Part shown: in pieces, positions 56,382 through 64,000 of the stretch
Layout of the letters: the number at the start of each line of letters is the position of its first letter
Position numbering within the stretch: position 1 is the first letter of the stretch
Source of the DNA: Nostoc commune NIES-4072
GTDB taxonomy: Bacteria; Cyanobacteriota; Cyanobacteriia; Cyanobacteriales; Nostocaceae
Length of the DNA: 64,000 nt
NCBI RefSeq assembly: GCF_003113895.1
Contig: NZ_BDUD01000001.1
Coordinates: 6,624,792-6,688,791, forward strand
Direction of reading: 5' to 3'
Position numbers and translations under genes: made by a program
Notes under the pieces: model-generated
What the model saw: the letters and a program-made list of their open reading frames with translations, nothing else
Told to the model about the DNA's origin: nothing
The model's database searches: none

Positions 56382-56567
56382 ATGAGCGACTCTAATTTTA
56401 TTGATGCTCTGCGATGGACATCTGAAGCTAAAGAAAAGTTACAAAATATTCCCTTTTTTGTCCGCTCTCAAGCTAAAGCCAGAATTGAACAGCTGGCTCG
56501 TGAAGCACAGCAAGAGGTTGTGACAGCTGATTTGGTAGAAGAGGCTAGGCTTGAGTTTGGACAATAA
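56382..56567 (+). CDS. Stand-alone PCP-reductase C-terminal domain protein (PF08369-like)
   Basis: The 61-residue protein is a single PCP_red domain, the part found at the C-terminus of ChlB/BchB (light-independent protochlorophyllide reductase). Its pattern is present throughout: [19 protein letters not shown] (about 10-28), [19 protein letters not shown] (about 30-48) and [11 protein letters not shown]. Stand-alone copies occur in cyanobacteria; their function is not known to me but an interaction with tetrapyrrole enzymes or photosystem assembly is possible. It lies 130 bases downstream of psbC, after a terminator. Confidence 0.8.
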   Translation: MSDSNFIDALRWTSEAKEKLQNIPFFVRSQAKARIEQLAREAQQEVVTADLVEEARLEFGQ

Positions 56568-56605
56568 AAAGGAGTCAGATACAGAATTTAGAATTCAAAA
56601 TACTC

Positions 56606-56830
56606 TACTAGGACTTACGCACTTTACAAATAGGCTATTGTGTGCTATTGCGGACATCAAATTTGTCAGCGATTTGCTGCCTTTTTTCTCCCCTATAAGT
56701 GAATAAGTTGATAGATCTCAAACCTATAAAGATGATAGGAAGTTAAGCTCTTTGAGCTTAACTTCTGTTCAGTAACCAGAACCGAGTTAACTGACATAAG
56801 TTGAATTTTGTCAATGCGTAAGTCCTAGTA
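56606..56830. mobile_element. MITE-like element with GGACTTACGCA ends, upstream of repeat-protein gene 1
   Basis: Perfect 16-bp inverted ends TACTAGGACTTACGCA (56606-56621) and TGCGTAAGTCCTAGTA (56815-56830), 225 bp apart. The 11-bp core is identical to the element at 39781-39875, so both belong to one family. It ends 25 bases before the start of the first repeat protein, so it carries or displaces that gene's promoter. Confidence 0.85.
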
Positions 56831-56854
56831 ATCTAAATTTCAGGAGTTTTAATT

Positions 56855-58849
56855 ATGCCTAGATTTACGGTTCCACCCAATTTCACAGGCACTACTGATT
56901 CTGACACTTTAATTGGGGAAGATTTAAATAAATTTCCAGCAATTGGGATTGATATTTTAACTGGAGGTTTCATTGATACAGGCCTAGGATTGGACACCAT
57001 TAAAGGCAACGGCACTAGCGGTAAAGGGGCTGATGGTGCTATCGGTAAGAACGTCAATGGCAGCGAAGGCGGTGCTGGAATCGGCATCAGCAATAATGGC
57101 AATCTGAATGCTGGGTCGGGCGACGACGATATCATCAGCAAGGGTATTGGGGGTCGTGGAGGCAACGGCGCGGATGATTTTACTGTTGATTATTCTGGCA
57201 ATCAAGGCGGCAACGGCGGTGCAGGGACAGGCATCAGTAACATTGGCATCCTTAATACTGGGTTGGGAAACGATACTATCATCAGCAATGGCACTGGCGG
57301 CAACGGCGGCAACGGCGGCGGTTTCTTTCCCTTTGGCGGCGGCGGTGGATTTGGGACTGGCATCAGTAACAGTGGCAAACTGAATACTGGGTTGGGCAAT
57401 GACACGATCACTGGCACTGGTAAGGGCGGCATTGGTGCTGGCAGTCGCTATCCCGGCAAGGGCGGATTTGGGATAGGTATCAGCAACACTGGGCAGCTGG
57501 ATACTGGAGACGGAAATGACACGATCGCTGGCATCGGTATAGGGGGCATTCCCGGTACTGGAGTTGGACCCGGCGAAGGCGGTGTCGGGATTGGCATCAG
57601 CAATAATGGCAGTCTCAATACAGGCTCAGGAAATGACACGATCACTGGCACTGGCACTGGTACTGGTGACTATAGCTATGGCGGTGGCGGTGCTGGAACT
57701 GGCATCAGCAACACTGGGCAACTGGATACCGGAGACGGAGAAGACGCGATCGTAGGCACTGGCACTGGTACTGGGAGCTTCTTGGACGACAAAATTAATG
57801 AAATTGGCATCCAGAACATGAAAGGTGCTACCATCACCACAGGACAGGGCAACGACACAATTACTGGTTCTGGCAACGGTTTAGCCTACAACCTTACCGT
57901 CAGAGGCATCTCTAACGATGGGGTAATTGATACTGGCAGTGGTTGTGACATCATTACAGGATTTGCTAGTACAACAATTGGTGGTGTTCCCTATGACAGT
58001 GGTAGTGCCATAGGCATTTTTGGACAAGGAACGATCCGGACTGGCGATGGCAATGACACTATCACCGGCACTGGTATCGGCGCTAACAGCGAAAAAGGCG
58101 ATTACTATAGTAACCGCGCTAATGGCTGCACCGGAACAGGTATTAGTAATAGTGGCAATCTGAATGCAGGGGATGGGAATGACACTATTACTGGCACTGG
58201 TATCGGCGGTAATGGCGGTAATGGCAGTAATGGCGGTTATGACAGTAATGGCGGTAATGGTGGCACTGGAACAGGTATTAGTAACAGTGGCAATCTGAAT
58301 GCAGGGGATGGGAATGACACTATCACCGGCACTGGTCAGGGGGGCAGAGGTGGTACTGGCAAAATACCAGGCGCAAATGGCACTGCATACGGCATTTTCA
58401 ACGACGGAGTAATTGATCAGGGGAATGGTTGTGACATCCTTACCGGGCAGGCTACAGCAACAATTGGTGGTGCTGCTTATGGCATTTATGGAAAAGGAAC
58501 TATCAAGACTGGTGATGGCAATGACTTTATTACATCCACCAGTACCATCAATGAACTTCAACAAAAAGTTACTATTGGTGGCGGTATCAACATTGATCTA
58601 GGCACTGGAAATGACTACTTCAAAGGGTTTGGTACTGGGACTGTGGATGGTGGAAAAGGTTTTGATACCTTAGACCTCAGTGCTTTCAATCGCTCTGAAC
58701 TCACTTTTTCTGGTGTAATTTCGGGCAATGCCCTAAACCCAGCTAACATCAGCTTCAATAACAATAAAAATGTGATTACGCTCTCCACAACAGGCTTTGA
58801 GAATTTTATCTTTGCAGATGGCTCTTTGTCCTACAGCACTTTGGTCTGA
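56855..58849 (+). CDS. Glycine-rich RTX-like repeat protein 1
   Basis: The 664-residue protein is built almost entirely of glycine-rich repeats of about 35-45 residues, each having GTGISNxGxLNxG-x-GNDTI-x-GTG, interspersed with GGxGGNGG loops (GGNGGNGSNGG near residues 450-470). The G-x-G-N-D-(T/D)-(I) element resembles calcium-binding RTX nonapeptides. The C-terminus (from about 575) is non-repetitive: DLGTGNDYFKGFGTG, FDTLDLSAFNRSELTF, ending FADGSLSYSTLV. There is no N-terminal signal peptide, as for type I secreted RTX proteins. It is followed by a close paralogue in tandem. Secreted, beta-roll-like structure is inferred. Confidence 0.75.
   Translation: MPRFTVPPNFTGTTDSDTLIGEDLNKFPAIGIDILTGGFIDTGLGLDTIKGNGTSGKGADGAIGKNVNGSEGGAGIGISNNGNLNAGSGDDDIISKGIGGRGGNGADDFTVDYSGNQGGNGGAGTGISNIGILNTGLGNDTIISNGTGGNGGNGGGFFPFGGGGGFGTGISNSGKLNTGLGNDTITGTGKGGIGAGSRYPGKGGFGIGISNTGQLDTGDGNDTIAGIGIGGIPGTGVGPGEGGVGIGISNNGSLNTGSGNDTITGTGTGTGDYSYGGGGAGTGISNTGQLDTGDGEDAIVGTGTGTGSFLDDKINEIGIQNMKGATITTGQGNDTITGSGNGLAYNLTVRGISNDGVIDTGSGCDIITGFASTTIGGVPYDSGSAIGIFGQGTIRTGDGNDTITGTGIGANSEKGDYYSNRANGCTGTGISNSGNLNAGDGNDTITGTGIGGNGGNGSNGGYDSNGGNGGTGTGISNSGNLNAGDGNDTITGTGQGGRGGTGKIPGANGTAYGIFNDGVIDQGNGCDILTGQATATIGGAAYGIYGKGTIKTGDGNDFITSTSTINELQQKVTIGGGINIDLGTGNDYFKGFGTGTVDGGKGFDTLDLSAFNRSELTFSGVISGNALNPANISFNNNKNVITLSTTGFENFIFADGSLSYSTLV
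58135..58335. repeat. Internal DNA repeat in repeat-protein gene 1
   Basis: A near-identical segment encoding GTGISNSGNLNAGDGNDTIT occurs twice, at about 58135-58200 and 58267-58333, spaced 132 bp apart (44 codons). Confidence 0.8.
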
Positions 58850-58885
58850 AACTAAAACTACAACAATCTCAGGAAAAATAATTAG

Positions 58886-58956
58886 GAATTACGAATTGGT
58901 ATCAACTTTCTTCCACATTCATTGCTGCTAAAAAAGCTTTCTAGCTCACATCTCTG
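58886..58956 (-). pseudogene. Decayed duplicate of the 3' end of the SWIM zinc-finger gene
   Basis: This stretch matches 60725-60796, the 3' end of the SWIM gene plus flank, at most positions. On the minus strand it reads RDVS, then a TAG, then KAFLAAMNVEES and TGA; the live gene reads RDVSQKAFLAAMNVGGS there. It shows that the tandem duplication that made the two repeat-protein genes also copied the last bases of the SWIM gene. The junction to the second unit is at about 58957. Confidence 0.8.
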
Positions 58957-58980
58957 TTTTAAATTTAGAGAATTTTAATT

Positions 58981-60600
58981 ATGCCTAGACTTACAGTTCC
59001 ACCCAATTTTACAGGTACTGCTGGTGACGACACAATCGTAGGGGAAGATTTAAATAAATTTCCAGCAATCGGGATTGATATTTTAACTGGAGGTTTCATT
59101 GATACAGGCTTAGGATTGGACACCATTAAAGGCAACGGCACTAGCGGTAAAGGGGCTGATGGTGCTATCGGTAAGAACGTCAATGGCAGCGAAGGCGGTG
59201 CTGGAATCGGCATCAGCAATAATGGCAATCTGAATGCTGGGTCGGGCGACGACGATATCATCAGCAACGGTATTGGGGGTCTTGGAGGCAACGGCACGGA
59301 TGAGCCTACTGTTGATTCTGGCACTAATGGCGGCGGTGGCGGTACAGGGACTGGCATCAGCAACAGTGGCAAACTGAATACTGGGTTGGGCAATGACACT
59401 ATCATCAGCAATGGCACTGGCGGCAACGGCGGCAACGGCGGCGGTTATTTCACGGCTGGCGGCGGTGGCGGTACAGGGACTGGCATCAGCAACAGTGGCA
59501 AACTGAATACTGGGTTGGGCAATGACACGATCGCGGGCACAGGTCAGGGCGGCACTGGTAATGACAGCCGCTATGGCGGTTATAGTGGATTTGGGACTGG
59601 AATCAGCAACACTGGACAACTGGATACCGGAGAGGGAAAAGACACGATCACAGGCATCGGTATTGCAGGCATTCCCGGTAGCGGGATTTTGATCGGCAAT
59701 GGCGGTGTAGGGACTGGCATCAGCAATAATGGTAATCTCAATACTGGGGCCGGAAATGACACGATCGCAGGCATCGGTATTGCCAGCATTCCCGGCAATG
59801 GAATTATACTCGGCACTGGCGGTGTAGGGACTGGCATCAGCAATAATGGTAATCTCAATACTGGGGCCGGAAATGACACGATCGCAGGCACTGGTACAGG
59901 TACAGGTACTGGAACTGGCGTTATTAACAGTAAGAAACTGGATACCGGAGACGGAGAAGACACGATCATAGGCACTGGCACTTCTACTGGCAACTTTGAC
60001 GACAAAATTAATGATGGAACTGGCATCCAGAACATGAAAGGTGCCACCATCACCACAGGGCAGGGTAACGACACAATTACTGGTTCTGGCAAAGGTTTAG
60101 TCCCCGACCTCATCGTCATAGGCATCTCCAACGATGGAGTAATTGATACTGGCAATGGTTGTGACATCCTTACGGGACTTGCTAGCACAACAATTGATAG
60201 TAATTATGGGAATCCTACTGGTACTGCCATAGGCATTTTTGGACAAGGAACGATCCGGACTGGTGATGGCAATGACTTTATTACAGCCACCAGTACCATC
60301 AATGAAGTTCAGCAAAAAGTTACTATTGGTGGCGGTATCGGTATTGATCTAGGCACTGGAAATGACTACTTCAAAGGGTTTGGTACTGGGACTGTAGATG
60401 GTGGAAAAGGTTTTGATACCTTAGACCTCAGTGCTTTCAATCGCTCCGAACTCACTTTTTCTGGTGTAATTTCAGGCAATGCCCTAAACCCAGCTAACAT
60501 TAGCTTCAATAACAATAAAAATGTGATTACGCTCTCAACAACAGGTTTTGAGAATTTTATCTTTGCAGATGGCTCTTTGAACTACAGTACTTTGGTTTGA
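58981..60600 (+). CDS. Glycine-rich RTX-like repeat protein 2
   Basis: The 539-residue paralogue of the preceding protein lies 131 bases downstream of it. Residues about 21-95 (from GEDLNKFPAIGI on) and the C-terminal 90 (DLGTGNDYFKGFGTG to the end) are identical or nearly identical to protein 1, while the central repeats differ in number and order. It carries a 120-bp internal duplication (GTGISNNGNLNTGAGNDTIA twice). Same RTX-like design, no signal peptide. The 5' leader (AATTTTAATTATGCC) and the 3' flank are also shared with gene 1, so it is a recent tandem duplicate. Confidence 0.75.
   Translation: MPRLTVPPNFTGTAGDDTIVGEDLNKFPAIGIDILTGGFIDTGLGLDTIKGNGTSGKGADGAIGKNVNGSEGGAGIGISNNGNLNAGSGDDDIISNGIGGLGGNGTDEPTVDSGTNGGGGGTGTGISNSGKLNTGLGNDTIISNGTGGNGGNGGGYFTAGGGGGTGTGISNSGKLNTGLGNDTIAGTGQGGTGNDSRYGGYSGFGTGISNTGQLDTGEGKDTITGIGIAGIPGSGILIGNGGVGTGISNNGNLNTGAGNDTIAGIGIASIPGNGIILGTGGVGTGISNNGNLNTGAGNDTIAGTGTGTGTGTGVINSKKLDTGDGEDTIIGTGTSTGNFDDKINDGTGIQNMKGATITTGQGNDTITGSGKGLVPDLIVIGISNDGVIDTGNGCDILTGLASTTIDSNYGNPTGTAIGIFGQGTIRTGDGNDFITATSTINEVQQKVTIGGGIGIDLGTGNDYFKGFGTGTVDGGKGFDTLDLSAFNRSELTFSGVISGNALNPANISFNNNKNVITLSTTGFENFIFADGSLNYSTLV
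59699..59888. repeat. 120-bp period internal duplication in repeat-protein gene 2
   Basis: The segment at 59699-59768 (GGCGGTGTAGGGACTGGCAT onward) reappears without visible change at 59819-59888. The unit is 120 bp (40 codons), including a HIP1-like CACGATCGC. The exactness points to very recent duplication. Confidence 0.85.
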
Positions 60601-60667
60601 AACTAAAATTACAACAATCTCACGAAAAATACAGCAGATTACAAATTAATGAAGTACAAAAATACCC

Positions 60668-60702
60668 CTCCCTAACTCTCCCCTCATAAAGGGGAGGGAA
60701 CT
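60668..60702. repeat. Hairpin repeat CCCCTCCC...GGGAGGG
   Basis: Inverted repeat CCCCTCCCTAACTCTCCCC with GGGGAGGGAAC; a dispersed repeat present in the second 3' flank but absent from the equivalent place after gene 1, so inserted after the duplication or lost from the other copy. Confidence 0.6.
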
Positions 60703-60740
60703 AGATGAAAAATGCTGTAATTACGAATTACGAATTAATA

Positions 60741-61577
60741 TCAACTTCCTCCCACATTCATTGCTGCTAAAAAAGCCTTTTGACTCACATCTCTGTAAAC
60801 TGTATTCAAATACTTCATTACCACATCACTCGAAGTTGAATTTACTGCATTTTCCTCTTCCTTAGCTAGGGGGATTGCTCCTAATACATTTAATACCATC
60901 TCATTAGTGGAAGGCGCAATCACTACTAATGATGACTCTAGTGGCTCATTGTATTGCCAGAAAGAGTCAATTTTTACTGAGTATTTATTATTAGAAATTG
61001 ACTGTTGAATATCGGGCGTTTCTGTGGTATTGACCTGAATCTTGGCACTACGTAATTGACGTAAATCGCTGATAATTTGCTCTTTGGTGCGTCCGCGCAA
61101 TTGAAATAGTACAAAGGGGTCTTCACTGAAGCGATCGCCTAACTGATAGTACAGCGCACCAATGTGTTTACAGGGATTTGCTTTATCAGGACAAGAGCAT
61201 TTACTCTGGACATCACCGAGGGTAAATGGAAATATCGAAAGACCATTTGCAGTAAAGACTTCTTCTATATTTTGTGGCATTTCTCCTGCTAGTAATTTGG
61301 CAGCAAAAATTGCCTTTTGAGACATGCTTTCAATTACATAACCCCACTGTTCATCGCTAAAAGGTTCAAGGGAAAGGGAAACTTTATAAGGTTCTACTTC
61401 ACTACCTTGTACTCTAGCTAATACTTTTGCACCTTTAAATTCAATACTCAAAACATTCCCTTGACGAGCATAGTTTCTAGCACGTTCTAAACGCTTTTTA
61501 AACCGATAGGAATCTAGCAAATCTAGCCATTGTTGTGACCACCATTCTCGACTTGCTTGTAATGTGTAATTAGTCAT
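60741..61577 (-). CDS. SWIM zinc-finger protein
   Basis: The 278-residue protein has a SWIM motif C-x-C-x6-C-x-H at residues 127-138 (CSCPDKANPCKHIGAL), preceded by the N-terminal helical part with SREWWSQQWLDLLDSY and FKKRLERARNYARQGNVLSI. SWIM proteins bind DNA or proteins and in bacteria often sit beside SNF2-type helicases. An SNF2 gene lies 1.5 kb upstream in the same orientation, but a FAD monooxygenase gene on the other strand is now between them. Its 3' end is the source of a decayed copy at 58886-58956. Confidence 0.85.
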   Translation of the reverse strand: MTNYTLQASREWWSQQWLDLLDSYRFKKRLERARNYARQGNVLSIEFKGAKVLARVQGSEVEPYKVSLSLEPFSDEQWGYVIESMSQKAIFAAKLLAGEMPQNIEEVFTANGLSIFPFTLGDVQSKCSCPDKANPCKHIGALYYQLGDRFSEDPFVLFQLRGRTKEQIISDLRQLRSAKIQVNTTETPDIQQSISNNKYSVKIDSFWQYNEPLESSLVVIAPSTNEMVLNVLGAIPLAKEEENAVNSTSSDVVMKYLNTVYRDVSQKAFLAAMNVGGS

Positions 61578-61861
61578 AAATCAATTTAAAATTCAAAATT
61601 ATGGAATATTTTTCACACAGTTTGGTTTTATGGTGCCAACTTACTTATAGCGGTTCTTGTTTACGTGAGGTACACCCGTAGAGGCACGGCACTGCCCATT
61701 GGTTTTAACTTTATCAACTTTTTAGCAAAAATTTATTCACATTAATCACTGCATTGCCCCATTTTTCCTGAGTCAGAACCCACTTTTTGGTATCGTATGT
61801 GATCATGCTCCTCAGTTGAAAATTAATCACTATAGTCATGCTTTGGAACAAGGTGAACGGG

Positions 61862-63061
61862 ATGATTGAAGTCAATTCGACCGATAATGTCTTGGATGTC
61901 GCAATCATTGGAGCGGGGCCAGGTGGACTCTGTGCCGCTCATGCTTTAGCACGACTTGGCTTCTCGATCGGGGTTTTTGAGCAAGCCCGCCTGTTGCGAC
62001 CAATTGGCGCTGCTCTAGGGATGGGTGATCCCGGCTATGCTGCCCTAGCGGAGATCGATGCCGAACTGGCGCAGCAGGTGCGGCTGTTGGCAGTGAATCC
62101 CAAACAGCAGATATTGATGCGGCCAAATGGCGAGGTTCTTTTCGCTGATGAATCCCCACTTGCCGGGACAGGCTTCACCTGGCTATGCTGGTATAACCTA
62201 CAGACCTGTCTTTATAAAGCACTGCCCGCGACGGTATCACTTCATCTCAACCATACCCTCATCGGTTTCACTCGGACTTCAGTCCAGGGTCAAGAGCAAT
62301 TGCGTTTGAAGTTCCGTGACCAGGAAGATGTCTGTGCCCGACTTTTAATTGGTGCCGACGGTTACAACTCTGTGGTGAGAAGCATTACCGTTGCAGATGG
62401 TGCCCCTCTTTATACAGGAACCATGACTTGGAGGGGGATTGTGAAACGGGAAAACTTGCCCTCACTTACCGCTCCCTTCCTTGAATCTGCTGGATTTCAA
62501 CTTGTGGTTGGAGAAAAAAAGAACTTCTGGATAATGGATGCGGGTACGGAATTGCTTGCTTGGGGTGGCACAGCCCTACGTTTGAATCACTCGAAAAGTT
62601 CATCAGCGCTAGAGACGGTACTGCAAATATTTGAGCAATGGCCCCCTCTGGTTGAAAGTGTGATTAGAGCCACTGAGCCTGAGACCATCATCGAAACTGG
62701 TGTCTTCGACAGGGAACCAGTGCCGCAGTGGGGGGACTTGAGACGTGTGACCCTACTGGGTGATGCGGCCCACCCGATGCGGCCATCGTTGGGATTGGGC
62801 ACAACTATGGCCATACAGGATGTGGTAGCCTTGGCTAAAGTTCTAGCCCGTACTGATCTAGGTGATGGGGAACAACTCGGTGTTGCTCTACGCACTTACG
62901 AGCAGGAGAGGATTGCTATTTCGGCCCCGTTACAGCGCCTTGCTCGACAGGAGGGTGCTAATTCCCATGCTGAAGATCAGGCAGAGCGGCTTAAAGAAGG
63001 ATTTTCAGCCGCCCTGGCAGCACGCAGGCAGGCATTCCAGAAGCACTTCAGTGGTGAGTGA
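61862..63061 (+). CDS. FAD-dependent monooxygenase (group A, UbiH/PHBH-like)
   Basis: The 399-residue protein (ATG 61862, preceded by AAGGTGAACGGG; an upstream ATG at 61838 is possible) has the three flavin motifs: G-x-G-x-x-G in DVAIIGAGPGGLCAAHAL, the DG motif IGADGYNSVVRSI, and the GD motif VTLLGDAAHPMRPSLGLGTT. It hydroxylates an aromatic or related substrate with NAD(P)H and oxygen; substrate unknown. Its composition is clearly GC-richer than its neighbours (for example GTGATGCGGCCCACCCGATG), and it interrupts an SNF2-SWIM gene pair, both signs of acquisition from elsewhere. Confidence 0.85.
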   Translation: MIEVNSTDNVLDVAIIGAGPGGLCAAHALARLGFSIGVFEQARLLRPIGAALGMGDPGYAALAEIDAELAQQVRLLAVNPKQQILMRPNGEVLFADESPLAGTGFTWLCWYNLQTCLYKALPATVSLHLNHTLIGFTRTSVQGQEQLRLKFRDQEDVCARLLIGADGYNSVVRSITVADGAPLYTGTMTWRGIVKRENLPSLTAPFLESAGFQLVVGEKKNFWIMDAGTELLAWGGTALRLNHSKSSSALETVLQIFEQWPPLVESVIRATEPETIIETGVFDREPVPQWGDLRRVTLLGDAAHPMRPSLGLGTTMAIQDVVALAKVLARTDLGDGEQLGVALRTYEQERIAISAPLQRLARQEGANSHAEDQAERLKEGFSAALAARRQAFQKHFSGE

Positions 63062-63098
63062 AAATTGTTACTACTGGACTAAAGTCCTTACTACGAAC

Positions 63099-64000
63099 TT
63101 ATTCTGCATCATCGTCAATTACTGCACTGCGATCGAGTATTAGTAAGTTACGAAGCTGGTCTGTATCCAGTTCTGTCAACCATTCTTCACCAGCACCTAC
63201 AACTTGTTCAGCTAGCTGTTTTTTACTTTCAATCATGTCATGAATTTTTTCTTCTAAAGTGCCTGTGCAAACAAATTTATGTACTTGCACATTCCGGGTT
63301 TGACCAATCCGAAATACTCTATCTGTGGCTTGATTCTCCACGGCTGGATTCCACCATCTATCAAAGTGGAATACATGATTTGCTCGTGTTAAATTCAGTC
63401 CGACACCACCCGCTTTCAGAGAAAGAATCATAATTGGTGGCCCTTGAGGATCGTGTTGAAAACGGTCGATCATTTCCTCACGTTGTTTTTTACTGGTGCT
63501 GCCATATAAAAAGAATATTTCTCGCCCAAGTTGTTTTTCTAAATAGGGTTTAAGTAACTTACCCCACTCAGCAAATTGTGTGAAAATTAAAGCTCTATCC
63601 CCTTCTGCTAAAACTTCTTCTAACATTTCTTCTAGCCGCAGAAGTTTGGCTGAATTATGTTGCTCTAATGTCGCTTGTTTCAAGTATTGGGCTGGGTGAT
63701 TGCAGATTTGTTTGAGTTTGATTAGCAAAGCTAAAATCATCCCCCGGCGTTGCAATCCTTCAGCAGATTCTATCTCTACTAAAGATTGTTCTACAACTTG
63801 TTGATAAAATGCAGCTTGTTCACCAGTCAGACCGCAAAATACGGTCATTTCTTGCTTATCTGGTAAATCTTGAATGATGTCGCGATCGCTTTTCAATCGC
63901 CGCAGTATAAATGGTTGCACTAATGAACGTAACTGAGTCAAAGAAGCCGTATCACCATACTTTTCAATTGGCATGGCAAATCGACGCTGGAAAAATTGCT
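63099..64000 (-). CDS. SNF2-family DNA helicase (C-terminal part, runs off the window)
   Basis: The last 300 or so residues of an SNF2-type ATPase, continuing beyond the right edge (the frame stays open through base 64000 and reads [16 protein letters not shown] across the edge of the visible start). It shows [10 protein letters not shown], motif V region [20 protein letters not shown] and motif [22 protein letters not shown], ending [12 protein letters not shown] and a C-terminal helix. SNF2 proteins translocate on double-stranded DNA. Its usual bacterial neighbour is a SWIM protein, found at 60741-61577. Confidence 0.9.
   Translation of the reverse strand, partial: QFFQRRFAMPIEKYGDTASLTQLRSLVQPFILRRLKSDRDIIQDLPDKQEMTVFCGLTGEQAAFYQQVVEQSLVEIESAEGLQRRGMILALLIKLKQICNHPAQYLKQATLEQHNSAKLLRLEEMLEEVLAEGDRALIFTQFAEWGKLLKPYLEKQLGREIFFLYGSTSKKQREEMIDRFQHDPQGPPIMILSLKAGGVGLNLTRANHVFHFDRWWNPAVENQATDRVFRIGQTRNVQVHKFVCTGTLEEKIHDMIESKKQLAEQVVGAGEEWLTELDTDQLRNLLILDRSAVIDDDAE

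Noticed and set aside
57202..57876. Minus-strand Pro/Leu/Val-rich frames within the repeat-protein genes
   Set aside because: They are antisense images of glycine-rich repeats; open only because the GC-rich repeats lack stops.
56855..60600. RTX toxin assignment for the repeat proteins
   Set aside because: Only repeat and tail sequence are present; no toxin, lipase or protease domain is visible.

Overview
The window is chromosomal DNA of a filamentous cyanobacterium of the Nostoc/Anabaena type. Evidence seen in the sequence: dense HIP1 octamers (GCGATCGC); photosystem II genes psbD and psbC; ycf4; a cyanobacterial chlL at the left edge; an SLH/OprB iron-uptake-type porin; a fused modBC; heptamer tandem repeats (STRR) between genes; and the short inverted-repeat elements common in Nostocales. 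The genus is inferred; no rRNA or tRNA gene is present to confirm it.

Layout. 1-3 kb: start of chlL, three small genes, a 99-bp MITE with 8-bp target duplications, and a DUF433/PIN-like pair. 3-11 kb: clpB, an SRPBCC protein, a small membrane protein, an 54-residue rubredoxin, an HI0933-type flavoprotein, a SUKH protein and lpxD. 11-17 kb: an HdrB-like CCG-domain protein, then acpP, fabF and tkt. 16.6-17.6 kb: a decayed toxin-antitoxin locus followed by the tail of a Uma2 nuclease. 18-24 kb: exported and membrane proteins, a GT-C type glycosyltransferase candidate, DUF3318, the porin and a Crp/Fnr regulator. 25-28 kb: the phosphate signalling genes sphR-sphS-phoU. 28-30.5 kb: two tandem paralogous coiled-coil proteins. 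31-39.6 kb: modBC fusion, methyltransferase, FAD oxidoreductase, fmt, exported protein. 39.8-43.1 kb: a PIN/antitoxin pair whose toxin is cut by a MITE, then the minC-minD-minE division-site operon. 43-52.9 kb: four-carbon acid sugar kinase, small proteins, a recQ fragment, a Gfo/Idh oxidoreductase, Glu/Leu dehydrogenase, a second ketoacyl-ACP synthase, a cyclophilin lipoprotein and ycf4. 53.8-56.6 kb: psbD-psbC (17-nt overlap) and a stand-alone PCP-reductase domain protein. 56.6-60.6 kb: two large tandem glycine-rich repeat proteins. 60.7-64 kb: a SWIM zinc-finger protein and an SNF2 helicase with a compositionally different FAD monooxygenase between them.

Genes that work together: acpP/fabF (fatty acid elongation, with a second KAS at 50 kb), sphR/sphS/phoU (phosphate sensing), minCDE (division placement), psbD/psbC/ycf4 (photosystems), and chlL plus the PCP-reductase-domain protein (chlorophyll theme, though far apart).

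The most interesting structure is at 56.6-60.8 kb. The two repeat-protein genes are a tandem duplication of about 2 kb whose downstream edge carried along the last bases of the SWIM gene; a decayed copy of that SWIM tail lies between the two genes (58886-58956). Other notable items are the coiled-coil pair, a heptamer repeat that forms the linker of the ModBC fusion, a repeat-rich N-terminal extension of MinC, and several genes broken by small elements or deletions.
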